Source: Polytrichum commune
Taxonomy: Eukaryota > Streptophyta > Polytrichopsida > Polytrichales > Polytrichaceae
Assembly (NCBI GenBank): GCA_950295325.1
Contig: OX485808.1
Coordinates: 34,990,527 to 35,050,526 of the forward strand
DNA: 60,000 nt
Direction of reading: 5' to 3'
The notes beneath the pieces are model-generated. The model was not told where the DNA came from. It worked only from the letters and a program-made list of their open reading frames with translations, and did not search any database. Both the position numbers and the translations under genes were made by a program. This document shows, in pieces, positions 1-18,740 of the stretch (positions are counted from its first letter, which is position 1; every line of letters starts with the position of its first letter).

Positions 1-519
1 TGTGTAGAGTAAGTAGAGGGTCGTGACATTACATGCACCTTCCAATCCAAGATCATACGAGATTTATTACCCTAGTAATGAACTACCAACTTCCTTAGCA
101 ACCAAACATGACTTAAGAGCCTCTTCGCCCATATGCTTACTCCCACCTTTTGGTGGGGGTTTCTATAGTAACAATTATTAGACCTAAGCCACACCCTCCT
201 TGACGAATTACACATGCACCACTTTTCCACGCGTTTGCATTTCTAGGCATAAGCCATTCACCCTATGCATATTAGGTGATTTGAACCACCGTTCCCTCCC
301 TAAGTTCCATCACATGATGCTCCAAAATGTTCAATCCCATTTTTGTCACGACATTTCCATCACAATGATGGTGACTCATAGGATGAAGTACTAATAAAGT
401 ACTTTGGTACCCGAAGGCTAGAAAATGAACCCCATGATAGTCATCGCAAAGATCTCAAAGGTGCTATCCATAGGTACTTGGGGTGGATTTACATAAGGGT
501 TCAAGTCCATTACAATGAA

Positions 520-770
520 CGGGGAGAACCAACCGCTACTTACATATGAACCAGTTGAGTTTGAGAATAACTGGTGGAATTTCAAGACTTCCCGAACAAT
601 AATGATCGTTTAAGAAGTAATTTAGAGAATATACCTCAAATTAACAAAGAAAACTCGAAAGATGTCAACATTTAACCAATTGGACTTGGAAACACAAGGA
701 TCTCGATCGATTATGTCCAAAAATCTTCTCAAACACTAGTACAATAAGTTTGGGTTCATAATGAAGTCTT
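520..770 (+). repeat. Dispersed repeat family A, copy 1
   Basis: About 230 bp that recurs near 44863-45095 and 47140-47365 in the same orientation. Shared landmarks in order are gatgaaccagttgagtttga (or close variants), a gacttc...gaa block, an 'atacctca' block, 'gatgtcaacatgtaaccagt' and a final 'tatgcccaaaaat'. The sequence is rich in AACCRGTT half-palindromes. No coding potential or terminal structure was found, so the class (LTR fragment, SINE-like or MITE) is open. Confidence 0.7.
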
Positions 771-1858
771 TGCTTGCAAGTTCAACCTTTTATTGCCACA
801 TAGAGTCCCACGGGGCTCTCTGTCAAAAAGGGAAGCCACCATGGAGTCACTTTGTGCCTTCATCCCAAGCCCCCCCCCCCAACCCAGCCTAGACATTTTT
901 TAATGTCTCGCTAATAGATAGATGGTAACCTTGTCCAATCCATGCAAGAGTCATTTGATGTTTGAAACGGATCATGAGCTTATTCCTAACTCAAATCAAC
1001 CAAATGATGGCCATTTCATATTTAAATAAAATTAGATTAAGTCCAAGTCAAGGATGATTACATGTTGAATTTTACCATAGGATCTTACAATAGGATTGCA
1101 TGGTAAGATCTTCCAATGAAATATACATAGTTGATTATGATAGTCTCACAATAGTTTCTTTTTGTATTTTTACTTCTCAACATTTACCAACCCATAGAAT
1201 CAAGCCAATCAAAAAGTAAAGATTTTAAAAGCATGTCTAGATTTCCTTAAATACATCATTGGCCCTTACTTTGTAGCACTTCTCAAGATTTGTACATCAA
1301 TCTATCACTCCCCATATTACATTAACCTTCTCAAGACCTTCTCAACGAGTTCTCCCATCAATTCTCACTCAAACATTGGGAAATAATGAACCATAAAAAA
1401 GTTTTTATGTATGTTGTATGGAATGGTGCTCGTATGTCACTCAAATATTGCTCAAATGAAGAAATCGATGAACCTATCTTGCTCACCTTCTCGAAATCTT
1501 TCTAAAGGAGCTATCACCCATCAAATTTGGCTATACCATTTGAACATGTAGTGAATCTCCAAAGTTCACATGTAATTTTGTTTTGAATGTTGCGCATATC
1601 TTTCTCACATCTTGCTCCAATGTAGCTAAGGAGACTATCTACTTTCCTTCCAACAAGCTCTCATTTATCATTGGATAATGTTGTATTTAAGTAACCAATG
1701 TGGACATATGTTCAAAATTTGAACTTTTTTGTTGCTTCAATACTATCATAGGATCTTACAATACACCTTTGATATACTTAAAATCTATGAAAGATGTTTA
1801 AATCCTCAATGATTACTTGAATTTTATGCTATTGAAATATGATGGAATTTATGTTGAT

Positions 1859-1881
1859 GTTATATATATATATATATATAT
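1859..1881. repeat. (TA)n microsatellite
   Basis: An uninterrupted run of TA dinucleotides in AT-rich intergenic DNA. Confidence 0.9.
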
Positions 1882-4800
1882 GTTGAACAGTGAAAATACA
1901 ATCAAATAAAGTGCTATAGTATTATCATTATCAACTATGCATATTCTATCAGAGGAAGTTACCATACAATCTTATTGTAGAATCCTATGATAGAATTCCA
2001 CATGTTAAAATTTTAGACTTGGACTTAGTCCAGTTTTACCAACACACAAAAATGGATTGCAAATATTGGTTGAAATAAGGTTGAGAACATTCATGATGTT
2101 GATTGTTTTATACGTCAATGGTAATAAGGTAATTGGACCTCAAATGAACACTTTCAGCTCTACATCCACTTCTAGGATATGAAACATGCAACTAGTGCAA
2201 GATGATTAGCAAATTTAAATTGCATGATCCATAGTCATTTTTATTATAACATCTAGAGCTTGTATGGATATCGTATCAGTTGACAAAGTGAAGATTCTTT
2301 CTTACTAAATGACCATATAGGTCCATTCCCTCCCCTCTCGCCCCCCCCCCCCCCAATTATGTTGACTATTGAGACTTAAGGTGGTCATCAAATTTTGAGT
2401 ATATATTCCAATCTCTTTTTCATACACGTTTTTTTTTAATGTTCATTCTTAGATCCACACTCAACCACACACCACTCGCATATAGGTGTTCATGTAGGAT
2501 GAGTAAATGAATTAGGCCCCACTTATCTTATGTTATATTGAACATGGCTATGACTTTGAGCTTTGGTTATTCAAGGAAGGTGGAGTCTTTTTTGGGATTG
2601 GGACCATGGAAACTTGCCGCATAAATGGTGCCACATAAGCACCATCGTCATCTTCACACACTCTTTGGACTCGGCCCCTAATAGCAACATCTATGGTCCC
2701 ATGTTTAGTTTTTGGTCAATAGGATGCTATGTTATCATTTAGTTTGACCTAAACCCCAATGTACATTGCCCCCAAATCAATGATAAGCCAAAAACCCTTA
2801 AAATTATATTTCAAATAAAAGATGAAATTATTTCACGATTATGTCACCTCGAAGAATTTATTATACATGAGTTGTTAAGAAAGATAAGCTTGACCAAAAA
2901 AATTGTAAATTATTATAAAATGAATACATAAGAGATGTGTGTGGGCATGCATGTGCATGTCAGTTGATATGTCAATGCATATAACGTGCTCTTGAAAACC
3001 ACATAGGTGTGTTGAGGAATGCATTTGTACATGCATATGCAATGTAATGCATCAACCATAACATTAGGAATATCCACTTGTGAGTTGCCCTAGGCAAACG
3101 AATAATTTGACCAAGATTAAATATGTGGTGGCTCTCAAACACAATGGCTTGGCAAGGTTCCCATGGAAAAGGGCATCTCTTCAATTCAAAAATAGGTGAA
3201 CGAGCATGATGTATTTCACATGTAATGAGTCCTTGATTCTTCACATGTGAGAAAAAAAATTAAGGTATGATGCCCTATTACATAGGACTATATCTTCAAC
3301 AATTTCTTTTATTTACGTACATTGACATTTAGCTTACATGGAATAAGCGATCCAAAATTTTCCAAATTTTTTCTCAAATTTAAAATTATTGTTCTTGAAT
3401 TAGTTATGAATTCTTAAAGTATTATGCTAGAGTTTGTTATAATATATTCCCAAAAGTCTCATTTTGGACTTGAACAACTCCTGTCATAGAATCAACTCCT
3501 TCGAAGGTGATTATAATGCTAACTTCTCAAGGAAGCCAACATATTTTTATTAATCTCTTCATATGTGAGCTATGTACACCTTTGCATGGAAGGATCTATG
3601 TGAGGGCAAATTTCACACGTGGGTGGAGGGATCTATGTGAGAGCTATTTGCATTTGAAAACGCACTTGGAGTAGAGCATTTCCCTATATATTTGGAATCA
3701 TTGCTAAGAAGAACTTTATACGGAATAAACTAGCTCTCACTTATCCCAATGATGCCAAACTCGATATTCCTAAATCAAGCCAAATTAGTGGTCGGCAACT
3801 ACATGCACTCTCTCTATGTCCATCTACATGGGAACTTGCTTCGAGGTTTGTGGGTCAATTCCCATCCTCTTTATGCGGATCTTGGGCATGGAAAGTCCCT
3901 TTCTACACATTTGTCAACAGCCACGGCATCCAAATTGGGATAAGGCATACGAGTATTATTCGCTTATTTTTCTTAATCGTACACCTATATTTGATAGGTA
4001 TGTGGTTAAGCGAGGATCAAAGAACAAACACCAATAAGACACATGGTTAAAAGAGATTTGAATACGTGTTCAAATTTAATCAACTACTCCGCACTCAACA
4101 ATGAACATGATTGGGAGGAACTATGTATGAAATCAGTTAAAGAAACAACAAACATTCACTTACAATAAGCATAACTACGTCACAGCAAACCCAGTTTTTT
4201 CAATCTAGTTTTTGTTGATGTTTCATCGTAGATTTGTTGATGCAACACAAGATGAAAACCCTTGATGCGATCAATAGAAGATGGAGAACAAGAGAAATGA
4301 ACCAAACGACACCCGCATAGCTTATAATTATGAAGTCTTTAGTAGGTGACGAGAGTTTTGGGTGTGCTTCTTTTTTGACCAATTGGTCCATCACCTCGAA
4401 GGAATACCTATTAGCTCCTCCAACCTAGAAGCTCTACTTCTAACCATTTTCATTCATCCGTCGGGTTGTCTCAATGTATCAAGAAGAAGAAGAACTCCGG
4501 TCTTTGAAGGAGGCTGGAGTGAATAAAGTGTTTATTCTAAAGACATCCTTGGCCATGCTCTAAAGGGCAATGATGTTGGTTGTTAAACTACTTCACCCTT
4601 TGTAGGGAGTGTAGACACTATGTTCGTGATTAGTGATGTTAGTAGTATCAAACAACCTTTACAATAACTAGTGGCATGTGGTAGAAGTTAGTGGTTTTAG
4701 TCCGGAGTGGGTTATAAGGGTGAGTTTACGGTAATGAATGGTCACCAAGTCCTTGGCTCCTTGTTGGTTCGAAATGAGTGTTCGTTCCTTGTATTTGGTT

Positions 4801-4984
4801 CAGGTTCCATTTATGTGCAACCCATTTGATTGGATATGGGTTTGAAGTGACTTGGTATTGCTATGTGTACATAGCCAGGAAACATGGTATTGACCAACAA
4901 CTTATCCCTAAACGAACTAAAAAATGGTTTGTGCCACTACCAATCTTTGGTTGCTAATCATCGGTGTGTCTTGTAAGATTCTAA

Positions 4985-5464
4985 GGGCCACTTCACACAT
5001 GAGCCAAGAGCCGTGACCATGAACTTGTGAGAGCCCAAAAGAAAAGTGTCCAAAGGCCATCCCAAGACACCTCCAAAATCATGTAGTATGGCCACAAATT
5101 GTCAAATGTAGTGTGAAATCATATGTGATCGAGCCCTCAACCAAATGCTATTTCAATGAATTTCTATTTGTTGTGCTAGTCCTCGCACATGATAAAATCT
5201 AATAAATAGATGGTTGTGAGCATTCGGAGTGCCATGGTCTCCTGGTTTTGTGTTAGGCCAACCTCCAAGAGGTGGTTTTCTAAAACAGTCCAAGTGACCA
5301 TGAAACATGATCCATTAGACTTTACATCCATCTTGCATTCACATACTCTTTTGGTCCCTCAAGCTTAGTGTGAAGCGGACTTGGACCGGCTCTGCCTTTT
5401 CCACCAATGAGAGTGCTCGAAGTGTAATGGTCATGGGCTCTCAATCTCATGTGTGAAGTGGCCC
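4985..5464. mobile_element. Tourist/Harbinger-type MITE, copy 1 (480 bp)
   Basis: The left end reads GGGCCACTTCACACATGAG and the right end is its exact reverse complement, giving a 19-bp perfect terminal inverted repeat that continues imperfectly inward. The element is bounded by TAA on both sides (4982-4984 and 5465-5467). A TWA-type 3-bp target duplication and GGGCC termini are typical of PIF/Harbinger non-autonomous elements. No transposase is encoded. A related copy lies at 7514-8026. Confidence 0.85.
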
Positions 5465-5467
5465 TAA

Positions 5468-7510
5468 GTTGGTTTGGTAACGTGGAGTTCGTCATCGATG
5501 TTTTCCTTTCGGCATGTTGGCCTATGGCGGGTCTTGGAGATCAGGTGGTAGGTTGTTGGTTTTCTATCATGCATTTGTGGATTACTTTAGAGTGTGTGTA
5601 TTGCATAACAATTATGTTAATTTGTTTAAATGTGTTTCTAATTATTATAACCAAGATTTAGTATGAGTGCAAGGCATTTCATTGATGGTATATCCGTGGT
5701 TGCTTTGGTGTCGGCTAGGATTACCATAAGCGGGGCTATATTCCACCCTTTTGTAATGAGGTTATTTATGATTGGTTGGTATTTTGTAGTTTTCTTGGTG
5801 ATGAATTATTTAGAGTAGTTGTCATTGCAATATGCAAATCTATAAACTTTATGATGAGTTTTGAGATTGGGGTTTATGGTTGGGGGGGGGGGGGAGGTAA
5901 TTATATGGGTGGCCTATTATGCATAGTATGTTGGGTTTAAGTCTACTATTGCAGTGGCATCTTTGGGCATCACAAACACATTGTAGGAACCATGGTGGCC
6001 AAAAAAAAAACACAATATTTGTGAAGTTGAAATGGAAATAATTGTATACTTATTCAGATGAAGTGTTAATAGATAAACCGTGTGATACTAAGTACAGTTT
6101 TTGCTAGTGTTGTTATTCATTTTATATGGCCATGTGTTTCCACTCAACCCTCCGAGCATCACAACTTGCGTAATTAACATCTAACCAACAATGTCAAGTT
6201 TTAGACCTTAAAAAAAACAACAACAACAACATTATTTTAGACATTAATAACGAATTTTTATTTATGCTATGCATTCTTGCCAAATAGTGCCCCTGAGAAC
6301 CAATCAACTTGTTATGAGTTCACAGTTGAGCTCATGGCTATGATGAAGGTGAAGCATCCCACATTCACGCCAACCCTAGAGTTGGCGTTGTCTCTCCCCT
6401 TAGAACCTTCCTACCGGTCCTTCCATATGATCTTATTACCATTGATATTTGGAATTTTCAAAGGTGGGACAAAGTGCTTCTCCCTTTGTTCCTAACCAAA
6501 AGTCTCCACTCTTTCAATTTAAGTTCGAGATAGAATCCCTTCTCATAGAGGCTTTAGTTCAACAATAAATATCACTTCCTATGATTGTCAACGCCACTCT
6601 ACTTGTCAACATATTGTCAAACTTGAAGTGGACAACATATTGGCATGAGATTTACTGTGAATCGTCAGAGTATTTGAGATGATAATTTTAGGTTTTCATA
6701 TGGAAGAGGAATATATACATATTGATAACATATACATATCAAGTGTCCTAAGTTGACATAATATCGATCATTAGCGTAACCTAGGCATAAGTCTCACAAT
6801 GTGGCAAGCAACGCTACTAGGCCAGTGACACTAGATACCATAAACAATGCATTCTAGGAGGTATTTCTTGTGTCACAAACGATGAAAACAAGGGCCGAGA
6901 AAACAAATGCCACATGAGTGTCATGTTCATCTTTGATTCTTTGACCTCAGATTGCAATGAATACTTTGTGGGTTCAATTCTTTATCAATAGGACCCTTCA
7001 AGCTCTTAACATCCGGAACCCCTTTTTATTTAGTAAAAAATTCCAAGGAGCATATTTGTCGAGAACTGAAGATTCGACCCATGGAGTTAATATAGGGTCC
7101 AAGCTTGTACGAAAGAGCAACATGACACACATGTGACTGTGTTTTTTGTCTTGTGTATTTTCACCGATCCCGTCTCAATAAAAAAATTCCTCTTCCAAGA
7201 CGTTTGAGGGCGGGTTTACATTAGGATGGAAACACCCACAATTATAAGTACATTGATTGGTTTTTCAAACTAGCAAAAAATTGGTTCTTAAGTAGGATTT
7301 GACAAAATATAGGAGACACAATGCGACATGAGCGCAAATGCATTTTGTCGTACTTTGGACTCAAATCCCAGTGTATACTCCTTGGGTCCAAACTTGTTAT
7401 TTCGAGCAAAACAATCACTCAAGTGTGGAACTATTTTGATCTTGAACCCTAATGCAGTCACAAATGTGTATTGAGACACCAATCCTCAAACTTGGTTCTG
7501 ATTTTGAGTC
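5468..7510. other. Intergenic DNA between two MITEs
   Basis: No gene recognised. It contains a 13-base G tract (5882-5894) and short (CAA)-type runs near 6215-6230. Short open frames show no family motif. Confidence 0.5.
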
Positions 7511-7513
7511 TAA

Positions 7514-8026
7514 GGGCCACTTCACACAAGTCACACTATGTGAAGAGTCGAGTCGAGAGGCCGTGGGATTAAACGGCAAAACTTTGTTGAGAGTCTAAAG
7601 AAATGGGTTGAAAATAGCCAATAAAACATAGGAATTGGAGCCTTCGGTTGAGCATAGTGTGAAGCCTCCAAAGGCCAAGCCCAAAGTCCAACGAAAGAAG
7701 GAACATCCCACTTTATTCCTTGCCCAAAACAACCCCTCCAATCTAGCGCCCAAGATCTTGTTAGTTTTTAAAAAAATATATATGAAAAAAAAAAATCGAC
7801 ATCATCTTGACCATAGTTTGGGTTTCCATTCCTGTCCGACCCAAACTTCCTTCGAAAGTTTGTCTCCTTGGTAAAAAATATTGCCATGTAGGCATTTTGG
7901 AGAGCGACGACCTTTGGACTTTGGCCTCTAATGTGAAGGGTCGAGAAGCCAGTTTCTTGGTTTCTTGCAATTTAATTGATGGAAATCGACGGCCTCTTGA
8001 CCTTCGACCATAGTGTGAAGCGGCCC
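7514..8026. mobile_element. Tourist/Harbinger-type MITE, copy 2 (513 bp)
   Basis: Left terminus GGGCCACTTCACAC and right terminus GTGTGAAGCGGCCC form an inverted repeat with one mismatch in 14. TAA flanks both ends (7511-7513 and 8027-8029). Internal motifs such as 'gagaggccgt' and a further 'agtgtgaagc' resemble copy 1, so the two are one family. Open frames inside it are incidental. Confidence 0.82.
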
Positions 8027-8984
8027 TAAAAGTAAGGAGCATTTAATGGGCTTTTTGGACTTAGTATGATGACATCATCAAGAATCTATATCACAACCTT
8101 TTCTTCATGAACATCGAATTTGAATAGACGCCCACCCCTCTCACCTTATAATATGGGATTTACAAAAAGAAAGAGCTAAAGATTCAACTATAGTCTAACC
8201 CCGATGATACAATGCCTCTATTACATTACACATTTCTTGTCGACCAAACTTTCTAGTGTTAAGTCATCCCAATACTATGATTACGATGCTCATAATACAA
8301 CGTTCTTAGGCCCGATTTGTCATGTAATGGAGATAATTAATGTGTGCAGGTGGCATGACCAACACTAGGATCTTCTTTGGGATCAGGGAGTACATGGTGA
8401 ATTCATCGACGGGCTAATCTAAATTAATTCATTTGGGTTTAGATTTGGATGAAGAGCCAATGAAGGGGAATGATGTGGATGACCAACCAACATCAATCGT
8501 CAAACTTCCTCAAGCCCGTGAGCATGCCCAATTACTATCAAATTTTGTAGTGGAGCATCCTTCAAAGTTTTCAGTTGTAGATGTGATGAACATGCAATCT
8601 TTTTATGGATGTATTGAACAAGACATCAATTTCCAACATCAACAAACATCATCAAAAGACAATAAATTCTTATTTTTGTAGTTTGTGATATGGTAAACAC
8701 TTTTGAAGTGGTTATATAGGTATGCCTAAGTGGTCAGTGTTGAGTGGGTGTTGAGCATTGACTTTTGGGCTATCCCAACCAATGATTTGTTTTGTTCATC
8801 CCTACAATAAGATTGTGAGTGTTTTGTTTCAAAAGAATGTTGAACCGATCTGCATCCTACAACAAATGTTTGAATAAGATGTGTAAACCTACCTTCTTTA
8901 ATTTGAGGAGGTGGCACCAAGATTACATAAGCTAAGTGGGCACGATTCAATCGCTCATCTTAAATGGACGCCAATATTTGAGTG

Positions 8985-9130
8985 GTGTATGTTTTAGGTT
9001 TGGATAGACCTATGAACGAGTACCAAAAGACATGTGCTCAATATAAATTGGACTACATGCTCAAATGTTGTTAATCATTCTTGGCTCAATAGTCAACATT
9101 ATCGGGTGAACCTATATGACCAACTTTATG
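8985..9130 (+). repeat. Dispersed repeat family B, copy 1
   Basis: Shares the ordered landmarks 'atttgagtgg', 'accaaaagacatgtgct', 'attggact', 'ggctcaatagtcaacat' and 'catatgacca' with copies near 9820-10270, 23935-24290, 36395-36690 and 42740-43125. All copies are in the same orientation. Boundaries are approximate. Confidence 0.7.
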
Positions 9131-9819
9131 ACACCTCCTTTGTCCCAAAATGGCCACCTATGTAATTCAACATGAACATTTTAACTATAACGTTTCAAGG
9201 ACTAATTGGGTAAAAAATACCATATGTCAACAATCAACAATGTATACTTGGGAGGTGGGGGGGCATTTTGTAACTACTTTGGGTCCCAAAGGAATCTTAA
9301 GTTACATTAATCATGTCTAAATCGCAAAATGTTGAAATTTGAGGAGGCCAAGTGCATAAGCCCTCTCGTGGATTTGCTAATTTCTTGAAAACATATATGA
9401 TTTTTTTATGCATGTTGAAGGGCCTCAAATGCTCACATTGTCTATTACAAGCGCTTCTTCCCTTACCCTTTCACCTTAGCTACTTTGAGAAGGTGGTAAG
9501 TACCAATGTTGGCCTGGTCTACATGTGAAAACATGGTATCAATAACCAACATCAATAATGGTATCTAAGAACCTACCCTTGGATATCAAAAGTATTTTAA
9601 ATCATGTTGATATCAGGGATTCTTTTTGCTAAACATGAAAGTTTCCCAAAAGTTCTTGCATGGTATATAGAACTAAATGGTAATGAAAACAAAAATGTAA
9701 AAAAATGTATTTTTTTTCACTTGAATGGCCATCTAATTCCCATACCCTTGTTGTATCAATTGAATGTGAAGTCCTTGTCATAAATACATGAATAGTATAA
9801 AAAACTAACAATACCATAC

Positions 9820-10270
9820 CAACACTAGTAAGGTAGACTTGGCTAATTCGGTTACCCATCTTAGTCACACGCCTACATTTGAGTGGTATGGTTTAGTGTG
9901 GATCCAAGAACGGATACCAAAAGACATGTGCTAAAAAGAGATTGGATTGCATGATCAAAATTTGATAAGCATTATAAGCTCAACGATCAACATACATACA
10001 TACATATATATATTGGTGTGTGTGTGTGTGAGTGTGTGAGTGTGGGGGTGGTGGTGGTGGTGGTGGGGGGTTAATGTTGGTAATGACTAGGTAACAAGCA
10101 TACAAATCTTCAATTTGATAATTAAGAAAGTATTCATATAAGCTTCAAAAATTACGAGGAAAGTGGATAGGACGTTGATTTGGATTTTGTAACTATCTCG
10201 TGTCGATTGTGTATTTTTTTCATGTCCTAAAATAACTAGAAGGATTGCACTAAACATTGTATTTAGTGTC
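9820..10270 (+). repeat. Dispersed repeat family B, copy 2
   Basis: Longer copy that includes upstream 'aaggtagacttggctaattc' and downstream 'attcatataagcttcaaaaa', both shared with the copies at about 36.5 kb and 42.9 kb. It is interrupted by a GT/GGT microsatellite at about 10016-10070, which expands the region after 'aacgatcaac'. Confidence 0.7.
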
Positions 10271-11319
10271 ATATGGTATTGTATGTTTTTATGGCAACTT
10301 TTTTAATGACACTTCTTGTGACTAAGTTCTTAGGTACTATCATGGATGAAATCCATGCTAGTTATTGAACACAAAGTTGGTGTATTATACAAGTTTGGTA
10401 ATGAAATATTGTCATAATGGATGAAATTTGGATGAAAAACCACTTAATAAGTGATAGTAATTGCCACGTTGTAAATCTGTAATGTCCAAATTTTGTTTAC
10501 AACGAAAAACATAATATGTTGTCATAATTTGTTGTCATCATAATACATGTCTTTTTGGTCTTCATTTTAGCAAGGAGTCTTGTCATATAAGTACCACTCA
10601 AATAGGGACATCTGAATAAGAAGAGTGACCGCATGTGGTATCTTAATACCCTTCTCCCATGTCCAAAAATAATATCAACAAAAGAAGGAAGAAGAAGAAG
10701 AAAATTAATCCGTGTCATGACAATAGTGAAGTATTCCTATACCACATGGTTCAATTGCAAACTTGTGATTGCACTACACTGTTGATAGTATTTGGTGTCG
10801 CGTGGTGCTCACCACCTTAGTCCACCCAACTATGGTGGGGGGTCCTTGGACCTTGTTGTATGGGTACCTCAAAGCCCTTTGGGGGGATACCATGTCCGGT
10901 ATCTTCAAGGCACTACTGTAGTGGCTAGCTAGGAATTAGTATAGTGTGTCACTATAGTGCCCATCCTCAAAAGGGGAGAGTAGTATTGCCCCAATGTCCC
11001 CTTGTCCGGTGGGCATCGGGTCATTGACATTACGAACGGACACTTTATTCACGCCAACCTCTTGCTAAAAAGGGACCGGAGTTTCTATCTATTTGGTGTC
11101 ATTGGCCTAATAATGTTGATTGCCATAAATATAAGCTTTTGTATAAGTCACAATAAGTATCAATATGTTTAAGATTAGTGTCACAACAAAGATCAAAAAG
11201 GAAGTTCCAATTTTTTTACTAGTGGCATCATGAATAAAATAGAAGAAGATAAAAGAACTCAGAACCAATTCTACTGAAGGACCAAGATGGAACCCATCTT
11301 TCTTTTCCGTTTTGGGTTT

Positions 11320-11705
11320 CTCATCAAGGGAAACGCACCGTTCAGGACGGGTTCTGGACCGGTGGAGTCCTCACGGACTTGGCGGTTCAGAGGGTCCAAT
11401 GGTCGACACGTGGCCCTAGGGTTTAGAAAAAAGGGGACCAAAGTCCACCCGGCCCTGTGCCCCCTCCACCCGACCCGGCCCGTCCCATTGTCACCCAGCC
11501 CGGCCCGGCCCGGCCCAGCCCAGGTTCGCGAAGTCCAGCGAGGGTTTGCCAACGTCGGGGGCGTTGTGTTCTGTTTCGGTGTGTGCTCCTCTGTTCTTGC
11601 TCGCAAGGACTGATGGCTATGGTGCGGCTGTGAAGAAGAGCCCCTATTGTTCCAATTCCTCTTTCGCTCCATCCATTCAGGCGGGCGCTCGAAGCAGAGG
11701 CAGCC
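11320..11705 (+). promoter_or_regulatory. GC-rich promoter/5' UTR of MIRO with site II motifs
   Basis: A sharp rise in GC directly upstream of the MIRO start codon, including a CCCGGCCCGGCCC run near 11497-11516. On the minus strand TGGGCC (11512-11517) and TGGGCT (11517-11522) overlap. Site II elements (TGGGCY) are known to be enriched in promoters of plant genes for mitochondrial and ribosomal proteins, which fits a mitochondrial outer membrane GTPase. The transcription start is not determined. Confidence 0.5.

Positions 11706-18740
<7,035 letters not shown>

Larger units (their letters stand above)
1..4981. other. AT-rich intergenic DNA, no gene recognised
   Basis: No open reading frame here looks like a known protein, and those present are short and lack splice-linked neighbours. 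The stretch holds one copy of dispersed repeat family A (about 520-770), a (TA)n microsatellite near 1859-1881, and homopolymer C tracts of 11 (870-880) and 14 (2341-2354) bases. It looks like decayed repeat-derived DNA. Confidence 0.6.
8030..11320. other. Intergenic DNA upstream of MIRO, repeat-rich
   Basis: Holds two copies of dispersed family B (about 8985-9130 and 9820-10270) and a (GT)n/(GGT)n microsatellite near 10016-10070. Around 10903-10962 there are short GTGCCACTAT-type palindromes. No gene seen. Confidence 0.5.

Noticed and set aside
7635-8013. Open frames inside MITE copy 2
   Set aside because: Both strands are open in the same place, there is no known domain, and the element is bounded by TIRs and TSDs as a non-autonomous MITE.
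10903-10962. Short palindromes near GGCACTACTGTAGTGG and GTGTCACTATAGTGCC
   Set aside because: Stems of 6-7 bp with no wider structure or repeat; such palindromes are expected by chance in a region this size.
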